Origin: Notospermus geniculatus
Taxonomy: Eukaryota > Nemertea > Pilidiophora > Heteronemertea > Lineidae
DNA length: 64,000 nt
Direction of reading: 5' to 3'
Assembly (NCBI GenBank): GCA_002633025.1
Contig: NMRB01000667.1
Location: 90,756-154,755, forward strand
Positions within the stretch are counted from its first letter, which is position 1; each line of letters starts with the position of its first letter. The notes beneath the pieces were generated by a model. The model ran no database searches. It saw nothing but the letters and a program-made list of their open reading frames with translations, and was not told the DNA's origin. This document shows positions 36,301 to 48,300 of this stretch, piece after piece. The translations under genes and the position numbers were made by a program.

Positions 36301-39300
36301 TCTCGACGTTCTTAGGCCGATTGAGCATTTTACTATCGGAATTATTCAACACCTCTGAGAAACTTTCCCCCATAATGTGCTTTGGGCCCCATAACCCTCA
36401 AAGTATGTTGAGGAAAGCAACAATACATGTAGTACATCTGAAGGGGCAATTAACATCGCCAAATGAACGAAAAATCTCTGGATTGAAATTTCAAATTTTC
36501 TGTTCCCGCCATCAGGTACAGATGTTGCTGATCACGGAGTACAACGTCTACCCATAATTTCCACCTGTTCTCATATTTCCTGTCAATAGAATTGCTGATT
36601 CGTGTACAAGGTTTGCTCTGTACAGCTATAATCAACAGGACACGACGAATAAAAAGGATGAAATCCCTGAGAACAACCCCCTGCACTACACATTACTAGT
36701 ATGCTGTACATGTAGTGCACTAATTAATAATCACCAGTCGTGCACATTTCGTATACCCGATTATGACTTCTGCTCAACTCACAAAGAATGGGAGGTTTAA
36801 GATTTGATGAACCTGTCTGCTGTAAAAAGTAAAGATTGTGTTTCGTTGGTCATGCTCATTTCAGAAAATCCCTGGTTCCACATTGTTATCAGATATACTG
36901 TATAAAAAATTAGACAGAACCATTTAAAAGTGTTATAATATCCAGAAATGATCTACGTTTTGGATCACCCTGTCATCCCCTATTGTAATACATACAATAT
37001 CTATTATCTCATATGTTTCAGCATTGCAGTGAATTTGCTATCATAAAAAGCCAGGATGACCAATGTGTTGGCTCTTTATTGCCTCAATGCGGTGTACAAG
37101 CTGCGACCAAAAAACCAGAAGAAGTAGGAAGCAATTACAATCATAGTGATGACAGAAAGCGCGAAAAGCACAGTCGCCGGAGTGCCTGGTCCTCCAGAAC
37201 GTGGTGGTTTAGTTTTATGTTTCATGACCCTGTGACCAAAAGTGCTTGGGGTGTCAGTGCTCAAAACTCCAGGTCTTAGCCCTGTGCCGTCAGGATTGAT
37301 GTCAGGAGGTGGTGGTGGTGGCGTGATGGCAATTCTTCCATTCATTGGGATACTTTTTGGTAGCCCTTGAGACCTAGGACTTGCAGTTCCCTCCCTGCCT
37401 GAACCAACAGTGCTTTGAAGCGATTTCTCATCGCTTGCACTCGAGCTTGTTGAACCGAATGGTGTAGTCCTTGGCCCCCGAGTGCTTTCCCTTGCGTCGC
37501 TTGGTTTTGTTTTGGTTGGCCTCGCAGAGCCCGGGCGTACAACCTTTATGTTCGAAATCTTTAGGCGACTTGGAAGAGCTGTGCTTGGGCTTACAGAGGT
37601 CGATCTGATATTTCTCGGTCTTGCAGTGACTGGTCCTGAAGGATGCGAACGTGTAGACGTCCTGTGCCTCGCCCTGCTTGGTCTGGTCCGGCCGGCTCTG
37701 CTTGGCCTGGCACTAGTTGCTCTTGCAGTGCTTAGCCTTACGTCAGTTGGTCTTGCGGTACTTGACCTTCTGCTGGTCGTTCTGGCTGTAGTTTGCCTTA
37801 CACTTGATGATTCTACAGTACTTCTTGGTTTAGCAGTCTTCGTCCGTGAACTGCTTGTTTTTGAACTGGTTGTTTTAGTTGTTCTAACTCTTACAGTATT
37901 TGGCCTTCTGCTGGTTTGTCTGGAAGTACTTGGCCGTGCAATTTTACGTGTGGTGGAACTGGGCCTTGCAGTTCTTGATTTTTTAGTGCCTTCCCCTGAT
38001 CTTGTTTTGGCAGTGTTTGTTGTCACAGTGTTTGTTGCAGCTTCACTCGGCATGACATGAGTTGTTCTTGCATTGCTTGGTCTGGCAGTCTTCGGCGTTG
38101 CACTCCTTGATCGGCCAGTGCTTGACTTGGCAGTAGTTGGCCTGCTAGTGGTCTGTGGGGATGTAGTTGTCCTTGCACGGCCTGAACTGGCAGTGTGCGG
38201 CATCGAACCCGTTGTTCGCGTAGGGCTTGCTCTCGTAGGACTTGCTTTATAATTGTTTCGTCTGGCAGTACTTGCGGTTGCAGCAGCACTAAATCTGCCA
38301 GTCAGCAGACGGAGCCGAACACTGGACAGACGTGGCTGTATTTGGAGATGTATGCACCAATGTGCAAGGTTCGCCACAAATGGTAATGCTCGTGCCGTTA
38401 CCGTCGAAGCCTTGGCCACTGAAAGAGAGAACTTGGCCTCCACCGAAACTGCCTGCAAAAGGAAGGGAGCATAACATCATACTTTTTGCAAATACAGAAG
38501 ATTGAAGTGGCTACGGACGGAACATGACGATTTTGTGACAAGTTTACCACAGACTTGTCGCTGTTGCATACAGTAGTACTAGTAGGCCTACTAAGTGCCC
38601 ATAGTATTTACCTGTGATCGGTGACATGGAGCTGACGGTCAGCGGGAATGTGACCTGAGGTGAGGTCGTGGCGTCTCCCTTCCCCTCAACATGAAGGCCG
38701 ACAGTATATTCTCCTGCAGGGCATGGCGGAAGCGTGACTGTGATGTTCGTCGTAGAACATGCAGTTACCTCACTTTCCTCACCACAAATGGTAACAGTGT
38801 TGCTGCCGCACGAGGCTTCGAAATTCGAGCCCGAGATGGTCATGGAACTTCCTCCGCTAGCCGTGGAAGGGGACAGGCTGCTTACGACTGGTGTTGCTAC
38901 AGCAGAATAGCTGAAGTTCTGTGTGGGGTACGTGGCTCCATTAGAGGTGATGATGACGTCCACGCTGCCTGCAGCGTGAGCTGGTGTAACAAAGTCAACG
39001 AAGGTTGAAGTGACATTGGTCGGTGTAACTGATGCACCGTCGACTGTAACAGTCGTCGAACCGTCGACAAATCCAGCGCCACTGGCTCGGAGTCGTAGGC
39101 CACCATTGGTGCTGCCTGAGGAGTAGGAAAGTCCTGTGAGGAGAGGATTCACGGTGATGTTTACTGAACCTGTGGAGTTGCCTTCTGGATTTCTTACGAC
39201 GACGACGTCTTGGACTCCGGGTACGGTGTAAGGCATATTGCAAGTGATACTGCTGCTTGAACAAGTCGCCACAGTGCATGGAACGGTGCCTATGTAGACC

Positions 39301-42300
39301 GCCACGTTAGCTTTTGTGACACCGAAGCCCGAGCCAGAGATAGTAAGGGTTTCCGTGCCATCAGTAGTTATGGGGCTCACAGACGTGACCACTGGAGTTG
39401 CTGCTGATCCGCACAAAAACGTGACATTCGCACCGCTGGCTTCGACCGTCTCGTATGGAGTTGTAACCGAAATAGTGACTTTGTACTCGACACTATCGGT
39501 GAGGGGAGGAGTGTAGCACTTGAGAGAATTGTGTGTCTCCTCAAAAATCTCACAAGTACCAATGCCGGGGAAGTTGATGCTGGCTGAAGAACCTCCATCC
39601 GAGAAGTGCATTCCCGCAACAGAAAGTTCAGCGCCTCCTGCGCAGGATCCAACATTCGGCATAGCAGAGGCAACGACTGGTTTGAAGATGTACTTGGTGC
39701 TGTTGCTTATTTGTATAGCAGCAGATCCAGCGCCGTAGACAAAGAGACTTATGACGGAGTTCAGGTCGTAAGAGATTCCAATTCCGAGCTCAGCGTGTGG
39801 GATGAACGTTGCAACAACGCGGTTTGCACTCGCACTTGTGACTGTCATGATTTCATCCATGAAATAAGCAGTGTGCTGGCAGACATCAGTTCCAAATCCC
39901 TCACCGGTCATCTCGATGGTGTAATCGTTGCTATTCTGGGTTATTGTGAAGGCGGTGATGTTTGGCGTGGCGCAGCCGGTGTACACGAACGTCAGGGAAC
40001 CTCCACTATTCCCGCAGCCACCTGGTAGGGCCACTGGAGCACAGCCTTCAACAACAGCTCTGGTATGGCCTGAAGGTAAATACGAAAAGCATGGAGTAGC
40101 AAACGTAACTGATATTTTCATCTGATTTCTAAAGAAACAGAAACCTACTTCTTCCCGTCCCTCAGTCTTCGAGAAGTATATGAATGTACTTACGTTTCGA
40201 GACAGGGGACAACTTCGCCTCAACTCCGTTCACCTTCATAGAAACTGTAGACGACCTTTGTGTTCTCTTGGAGACCCGTACAGTGCCACGGAAGGCTACA
40301 GTGTTTCCGGCATCGACGTAGTCGCTCCAGTAGAAGTACTCGCCAGCTGTGTTGAATTCATGAACAAAAGCACCTGGAAGTCCACAAATTTTATATCAGC
40401 TACTTAATCTTCCTTGTCAACAACATTTTGATTGAGCTGGTATACATGTAAATGGAAAACGTCAAATTATAGGGAAGAGAATAGCTACAGTGTAGTTTGA
40501 TCAAGGAAATTGAGCGTCAACTCACTGCATTGAACTCACCTGTTGATGACTTGGCACCACTGCTGAAGCCATTAGTGTCACACGTCAAAGACGAGGCATT
40601 CTTGGTTTGGCAAACCCTGTAGCTGATACCCGAGACGTATTGTGGTGGGCTCCAGTCCCACTGGACCTTGTCTCCTTCCTCGATTTCGATGGAGACTGGG
40701 CTCCAGCTATAACCGGTACCGTAATCTGCAGAATTGTATGGAAGTGCATGATTAATTTACTGCCACTCAAGAAGTAAGTCAGAGGAGGAGGAACGAACAC
40801 ATTTTTCAGGAGGCTTATATTGAATCAGTGAACACGCCAAAAAAGTAGCCCTTTAGTAAGGTTGACTCACTTGGATGTGTTCCCATGTTGTCCACTCTAT
40901 GAGTCGGGTGGTGTTCTTTCAACTGCCCGATGACTGTAGTCGATGAAGCATTTAGAACCGTGCACTCAACATCACCGACGGTAACGTCGTAGAGGGAGAT
41001 GTCCTCGGGGAAGCCGCTCCCAGTGAATGTCAGGATGGTACCGCCGAAAAGGGATCCTTCCTTCGGCGACAGTTGGTGCAACTCGAAGTCGTAGGTGATG
41101 GCAGAAATGTTGTTGGTCCTACAAAGAAATAAGACGTACTATTGATGAGGATGCAATTTAAGGCGATGTGGCTAGTATTGCCTCGTCAACAATACACGTC
41201 AGTCTTTACAGCTAATGACATCCTTTGGTAAGAAAGTCAGTGCTTACGTAGTATCGGCGTAGTCATTGGCAGCCACTCGAAGTCTCGGGGGGTACGACCC
41301 AGCAGCAACAGCGGGTAGGGTGGCAGCAACTTCAGTACTGTTCCATGATACTATCGTTGCCTCTACACCGCCAACGGTCAAGAGGCTCAGGCTTTCATCA
41401 TAGGTACCGAATCCAGAGCCCTGGATACGAATGGCGGTCGTTCCTATAAAGGCAATTGAGATTATATATTAGACTTGATGTTACTTGGGGTGACTTGAGA
41501 AATAGTGAAACTATCGCATTCCCCAAAGTTCTTTACAAAAAAAGACCCTAACAGGTAAAGATTTGTCGCAGCTTTGTTGTCAGTGGGGCTTCAACTAAAC
41601 TTTCAACTTACCATCGACACTGGCTGAAGTGACATTAATTGCGCTTATCGTTGCTGATGGGCTGTTGTATGTAAATGTACTGGTGTAGGTGGTAACATTG
41701 TTGTTTTCGACGGTAAATGAAACGGAACCTGTAGACGCCTGCAAAAAAGAAGTTGCATTGTAAGGGAAGGAGTGCGGTATTTGAAATTTCTGATGATTCT
41801 AGAAATTTGTGCTCATATTCCTGAATGAGGGTGAGAAATTCAAGGCTTTTAACGACAAGGCACCACTTGAGAATATCAGAGGTACTAGTGGTCCCTCCTT
41901 CGTCACCGACGGAGGGAGCGAGCGAGCATTAAGAAACCCCGATAAGTTCTGCATGTGGAATCCTTTCTTGAGCATCCTGTATCGTCAATCCCACACTACG
42001 ACAAATGACGACTTACTGTAGTGCTAGTTGGAACAAATCAGATCCTTGATGGTCAAAATGCTGAGGGTAGAATTCATCAGTAAACAGTGCCGAGAACCAC
42101 ACCCTGTGTCAAAGACCACTATTCTTTATCGTTGCTGACTTGAAGACCGAAATGTCATGAAATACATACCCCTTGAGGAACCTCGCACTCTATCTGAGTA
42201 TAGTTGGTCGATAGTTTCGTGCACTCATTTCCGTCAATTAAAACTGTTTCATCATCTGTCAAGCCAGTGCCAGTGATTTTAAGAAGAGCGCCACCTGTCG

Positions 42301-45300
42301 ACAGAAAAAGACAGAAAAGGTTACTTGCTGACCAGAAGTAATTGTCGACCCTGTGCGTGCAGCTGAAGTGAGGAATTTTGGGATCAGGGACTGGGTTATG
42401 ATCATGTTTCTGGCTGTTTGACGAGTTGTGTAGATGCCCTGACGGCTTACATGTACATCGATCTACAATGTAGTGTTTCAACACATCGCAACCAGATCAT
42501 CCCAACACTGATCATCCATCTTTTAACGTACAATTTACTTCGTTTTGTGCATTTTCCGTTTGCTTTGAGACACAACATTAAATCAACTTACCACTTTTAG
42601 TGGGCTAGCAGTCCACTTGTGGCAACTCCGTTTCTTGCTTGCTTGCAGGACACCTTATAAGCCAAGGCATGCAGCATAAGCAAAGAAACAAGCATAGACA
42701 AAGAAGGGCAAAGAGAGAGGCTACAGATTGAAAGCTGTGGCTTCTTCAAGCATCTGCTTCATTTTCTCGACGTCTTTAGGCCGATTGAGCATTTTACTAT
42801 CGGAATCATTCAACACCTCTGAGAAATTTTGCCCCATAACCCTCAAAGTATGTTGAGGAAAGCAACAAATAGTACATCTGAAGGGGCAATTAACATCGCC
42901 AAATGAACGAAAATCTCTGGATTGAAATTTCAAATTTTCTGTTCCCACCATCAGGTACAGATGTTGCTGATCACGGAGTACAACATCTACCCATAATTTC
43001 CACCTGTTCTCATATTTCCTGTCAATAGAATTGCTGATTCGTGTACAAGTTTCGCTCTGTACAGCTAATCAACAGGACATGACGAATAAAAAGGATGAAA
43101 TCCCTGAGAACAACCCCTGCACTACACATTACTAGTATGCTGTACATGTAGTGCACTAATTAATAATCACCAGTCGTGCACATTTCGTATACCCGATTAT
43201 GACTTCTACTCAACTCACAAAGCATGGGAGGTTTCAAATTTGATGAACCTGTCTGCTGTAAAAAGTAAAGATTGTGTTTCGTTGGTCATGCTCATTTCAG
43301 AAAATCCCTGGTTCCACATTGTTATCAGATGCATGTAACTATATACTGTATAAAAAACAGATGGAACCATTTAAAGCGTTATAATATCCAGAAATGATCC
43401 ACATGTACAATGTACATGTATGTTGTGGATCATCTTGTCATACCTATTTTAGTACATACAATATCTATTAGCTCATATGTTTCAGCATTGCAGTGAATTT
43501 GCTATCATAAAAAGCCACGATGACCAATGTGTTGGCTCTTTATTGCCTCAATGCGGTGTACAAGCTGCGACCAAAAAACCAGAAGAAGTAGGAAGCAATT
43601 ACAATCATAGTGATGACAGAAAGCGCGAAAAGCACAGTCGCCGGAGTGCCTGGTCCTCCAGAACGCGGTGGTTTAGTTTTATGTTTCATGACCCTGTGAC
43701 CAAAAGTGCTTGGGGTGTCAGTGCTCAAAACTCCAGGTCTTAGCCCTGTGCCGTCAGGATTGATGTCAGGAGGTGGCGGTGGTGGCGTAATGGCAATTCT
43801 TCCATTCATTGGGATAATTTTTGGTAGCCCTTGAGACCTAGGACTTGCAGTTCCCTCCCTGCCTGAACCAACAGTGCTTTGAAGCGATTTCTCATCGCTT
43901 GCTCTCGAGCTTGTTGAACCGAATGGTGTAGTCCTTGGCCCCCGAGTGCTTTCCCTCGCGTCGCTTGGTTTTGTTTTGGTTGGCCTCGCAGAGCCCGGGC
44001 GTACAACCTTTATGTTCGAAATCTTTAGGCGACTTGGAAGAGCTGTGCTTGGGCTTACAGAGGTCGATCTGATATTTCTCGGTCCTGCAGTGACTGGTCC
44101 TGAAGGATGCGAACGTGTAGACGTCCTGTGCCTCGCCCTGCTTGGTCTGGTCCGGCCGGCTCTGCTTGGCCTTGCACTAGTTGCTTTTGCAGTGCTTAGC
44201 CTTACGTCAGTTGGTCTTGCGGTACTTGACCTTACGCTGGTCGTTGTGGCTGTAGTTTGCCCTACACTTGATGACTTTACAGTACTTCTTGCACTTGTTG
44301 GTTTGGCAGTCTTCGTCTGTGCACTGCTTGTTTTTGGCCTTCTGCTGGTTTGTCTGGAAGTACTTGGCCGTGCAATTTTACGTGTGGTGGAACTGGGCCT
44401 TGCAGTTCTTGATTTTTTAGTGCCTTCCCCTGATCTTGTTTTGGCAGTGTTCGTTGTCACAGTGTTTGTTGTAGCTTTACTCGGCATGACATGAGTTGTT
44501 CTTGCATTGCTTGGTCTGGCAGTCTTCGGCGTTGCACTCCTTGATCGGCCAGTGCTTGACTTGGCAGTACTTGGCCTGCTAGTGGTCTGTGGGGATGTAG
44601 TTGTCCTTGCACGGCCTGAACTGGCAGTGTGCGGCATCGAACCCGTTGTTCGCGTAGGGCTTGCTCTCGTAGGACTTGCTTTATAATTGTTTTGTCTGGC
44701 AGTACTTGCGGTTGCAGCAGCACTAAATCTGCCAGTCGTTTGCTTTGCATTGGGCGGCTTGGCAGTGCCTCTTGGCTTGACATGGCTTGTTATTACACTG
44801 CCTGCTCTCGCCAATGTTGCAGTCCGGTTTATCGGAAGGGTCGGCCTTGCGGTGCTTGATTGTACCATACGCTGACGTGTATCATTCCTCCCCTGAGTGT
44901 TCTGTACCAGTTCACTCATCTTTCCGGGTCGCTCAGATTTTGGAGGCAAAATCATTTTCCCCTTATGGAGTGGATATTTGATTTTTATCTTTAGAAGTTT
45001 CCCCATGTTTCCACCGCGAGGACGTCCAACTCTCAATGTCTTGATCAATTTTGGCCCTGTTTCACCGTGAGAGGATTTTAACGACCCATGCGTAGGTGTT
45101 CGTGAACCCTTAGCAAGCGAAATCTTCCTCCTTACTGAAAGTGAAGCTTGTGGCTTTCGGTCCGTCGTTCTGTGCCCTGTTTGTGGTTTTACACTGCCTT
45201 TGTTTGGAAGTAAATGCTTCTTTTTTGCGCTGTCAGAATCTGCAACTCTCAGTTTAACTGTTCTGTGCATTTGGGTGTGCGATGTAGGGCTGTAGTGGCC

Positions 45301-48300
45301 AAGTTTCATTTGAAGTGGTGAGTGTACATGCGGAGAGATGGGAGGCCTTAAGATTGTTCCCATTCTATTGCTTCGTCTTTTTGGTAGGGCTACTGGTACT
45401 TTCTGGGAAGTAGTATGCGTTACAACTCTGTATGGGCGTAGACTCGTCCGTGATGCTCCTGTTCTAGCAACTAAAACCTTATGCAGGAAAGTTCGTCGTC
45501 GACCGTTTCCTCCATTTACTGTTTGGCGGGGACCTTGATTGTATGGACCACTAATTTGTTGTGGTGTACTCGTAGCTGTTTGTCCTCCACCCCTGAGATT
45601 TTTTATTCGCATCATTGTGATTCTTGTCCCGACGGTGCCTCGAATTGTATCACGTGGTCCTTTGTTTGTCGGACGAGGTACTTCTGCAGCGTGCACGATT
45701 CGTTGCCCGTTGGTGGACGGTTTTTGGTTGCTTGAGCTCAGCTTTTTTTGCGGTACAGGCTTTACCTGTGAGGCGACTGGTTGCCTGATGATTCCTCCCA
45801 TAGTCTTGCGAAGGGATTTGGGAGTTTGCACTGGGGTACTTGTTGTTCGTTTGCTTCGCGGTACATTTAGTGGGCCTACACGGCGCGAACTCCCAGAATA
45901 TGGTCCTGGACTGGTTGGTACTAAATTCCGCTGCCCTGCAGTACTAGGGTGCACTTTTCCTTGCCCTTGGTGACGTCGTATCGAGTGGCTCCGACCTAAG
46001 ATGATCTGCAGTGGAGCCTGAGTTTGTGGACCTCGGGTTCGTGGACGTGGACTGCTTGAAACCAAGACCCTTTGATGTAAGCCTATAATAATTGGATGTG
46101 AAGGTTCTTCTGCTAAGCTACCTCGACCAGCTTTGTGTGGTTGTGTCATCTCCTGTTTTGCTGAGCTTGGATCTTCAATAATCTGTCTCATACTTTTTTG
46201 CGTATCGGTAGTGCCAAGCAAGTCTGCGTTCTTTAAGCCTAGTATTCTTTTTAACGAAGGCGGCGAAGGTTTGATGCTAGGATTTCTGGTGCTTGACATT
46301 GTGCTGCTTGAAGGTAAGGCAGACAGCCCTCCATTATTGTCGATTCCTTGCTTGCCTGCGTCTTTCAGCAGTAACGTCTTCTGTCTTGAGGTGCCAGGAT
46401 CTTCAAGTATCACCTTCAGACTTTTTGGCGTAGTTTTGAGCAGGTCAACATTGCTTCGACCTAAGATGCTCTGCAGGGAAGGGCGACTGACTTCTGAGTG
46501 CAGATCCGCAGTTCGTGGGGTTGGACTGCTGTGAACTGAGGCCCTTTTCCCTCCAACCTTTACAGGTGTCTTTCCCGTTTTGCCTTGACCTACATTGTTG
46601 GGAAGTAACATCTTTTGCCGTGCTGTCCCAGGATCCGCGACGATAAGTTTCATACTTTTTTGTTTCGCTATGTGCAGGCCTGCGCCGCGTAGATTTGACA
46701 ATTTTTGCATTGCATTGTGTGGGACGGTTAATATCCGGACAATTCGTCCCATAGGAAGTTTTGTACTGCCTGTTGGTTTCCTTGCAGTTTGGGTCACCGT
46801 TTTGCTTATTCGTCCACTTCTTGGCCTCGATGTAAGTGGACGTTTCGTCCACGGCACCACATTGCTTGATACTAAAGCTTTTTCCGCTACACCATGAGAA
46901 CCTGAAGTTCTTGAATTGTTTTGTCGAAGAACATCTTGAGGTTGTGCATTACTTTGACTGAAGTTCTTTTTCACCAAAGGATATGGGTCTGCGGTTGCTG
47001 GCGCTGTAGGTGGTGGCTTTACATTTCCTCGAACTTGGTTTTGTGGCCGTACACTGGTTTGATATGTTCTTACGTTACTTGGCTTTGCAGCTTTTTCTGT
47101 GCTTGGAACTGATTGTCCTTGCAATGATTTCCGAGAACCTACTGTTATTGGTGGTGCAGTTTTTACGTTTCGACTGGTCTGTTTTGGAGTTGGTGAGTCA
47201 GTAGTGTGTGGAACAACAGTCATCGGACTTGTTGTTTTGTGCTTTATTCTTGTTGGTCGTGGAATTTGTTGTCGTGAGATGCTCGATAACATCTGCTTGT
47301 GAGTTGCATCTTCTTGCAGTACAGTGCCGTGGCGTTCAGATTTTGGACCTTCGGTCCTTCCTCCTGACATTTTTGGGCTCGTCTCTCTCTGCGGTTCATC
47401 AGTGACAGTTCCATGATATGCCATGTAGTATTCTGCATTGCTCAGACCTAACTTCTTCTTTCCTTTGTCGCGTTGCTTTGTGATTTGTACTTTTGAATTT
47501 CCTGTCCCAGCAGTTCTTTGGTCTTCATCACTTGTGCTGGGTCCTGTCGTCATTGCCTTCGGGGTGCCTGGAGGGGTAGCTCGTGGTTCCACTGTGGGTT
47601 GAACTGTTCCGGAATTTATAATCTTTTTCTTCATCGCTTGTAGGCTTTGTTTATATCGCGCTAATACTTTTCGTACAACGTTAAGAATCGCATTTCCAAG
47701 CCTTTTTTTGGTGATACCTGAATTCACCGGGGCGAGTGTTGTTTTCGAACGAGCAAATCCTGGTCTGGCAGTGCTCCGATCTGGAGCTGCATGCTTTACT
47801 TTGCCTGTTTGGTGCTTCTCAACAATGTGCGGCACTGCAGTTTTCCTTATAGTCGTTGGCGCATTAGGTCTCAGCGGGGAGCTGCTCTGACTTGCAAGCC
47901 GTTGGGTTGCAGCTGGAGATACTGGAGTATTCAATTGTAACGTCGTTTGCTTTGTTGAGACTGGCCCAGCAGTATGTAGGGATGTTTTGCTTTTATGGAA
48001 AATTTCCGGATGTTTTGCTTGCGGTTTTTCTCCTAGCTCTTCAATGATTGGGTCCACAACAGGAGGTTTCAACACTTTTCCTCCAACAGTGCTCAAACCT
48101 GCTTTTATCCGCCTTGCTATGGGGAGGACATTGGTTTGACCTCCAGTTCGAAGTACCGCGACACGCGGGTTCAAAATCGTCCGCTTTGCAGTGCCTGATC
48201 CTACATTTCTGGGACCTGAAGTCGTTTTCTTAGCAGCGTGTGGAAGAATCGTTTGTGCACTTGTAATTTTTAGACCCAGTTCAACGTATTTGGGCTTCTG

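Larger units (their letters stand above)
31758..38303. repeat. Tandem segmental duplication, copy A
   Basis: Collinear with 38304-44737 through exons, introns and the intron hairpin elements. It starts four bases inside the 3' end of exon 36 and ends within giant-exon sequence. By eye the copies differ by a few percent plus small indels; a 120 bp hairpin element at 33881-34000 is present only here. Confidence 0.85.
38304..44737. repeat. Tandem segmental duplication, copy B
   Basis: Second copy of the 31758-38303 unit, directly adjacent, no N at the junction. It ends inside the full giant exon at 44737, where sequence continues into unique repeat-coding DNA, so the full giant exon is the parental one. 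Confidence 0.85.

Noticed and set aside
37482-38060. Plus-strand ORF of 192 codons and its copy at 43946-44494
   Set aside because: Antisense to the TARPS-type repeats of the giant exon; hydrophobic low-complexity shadow.
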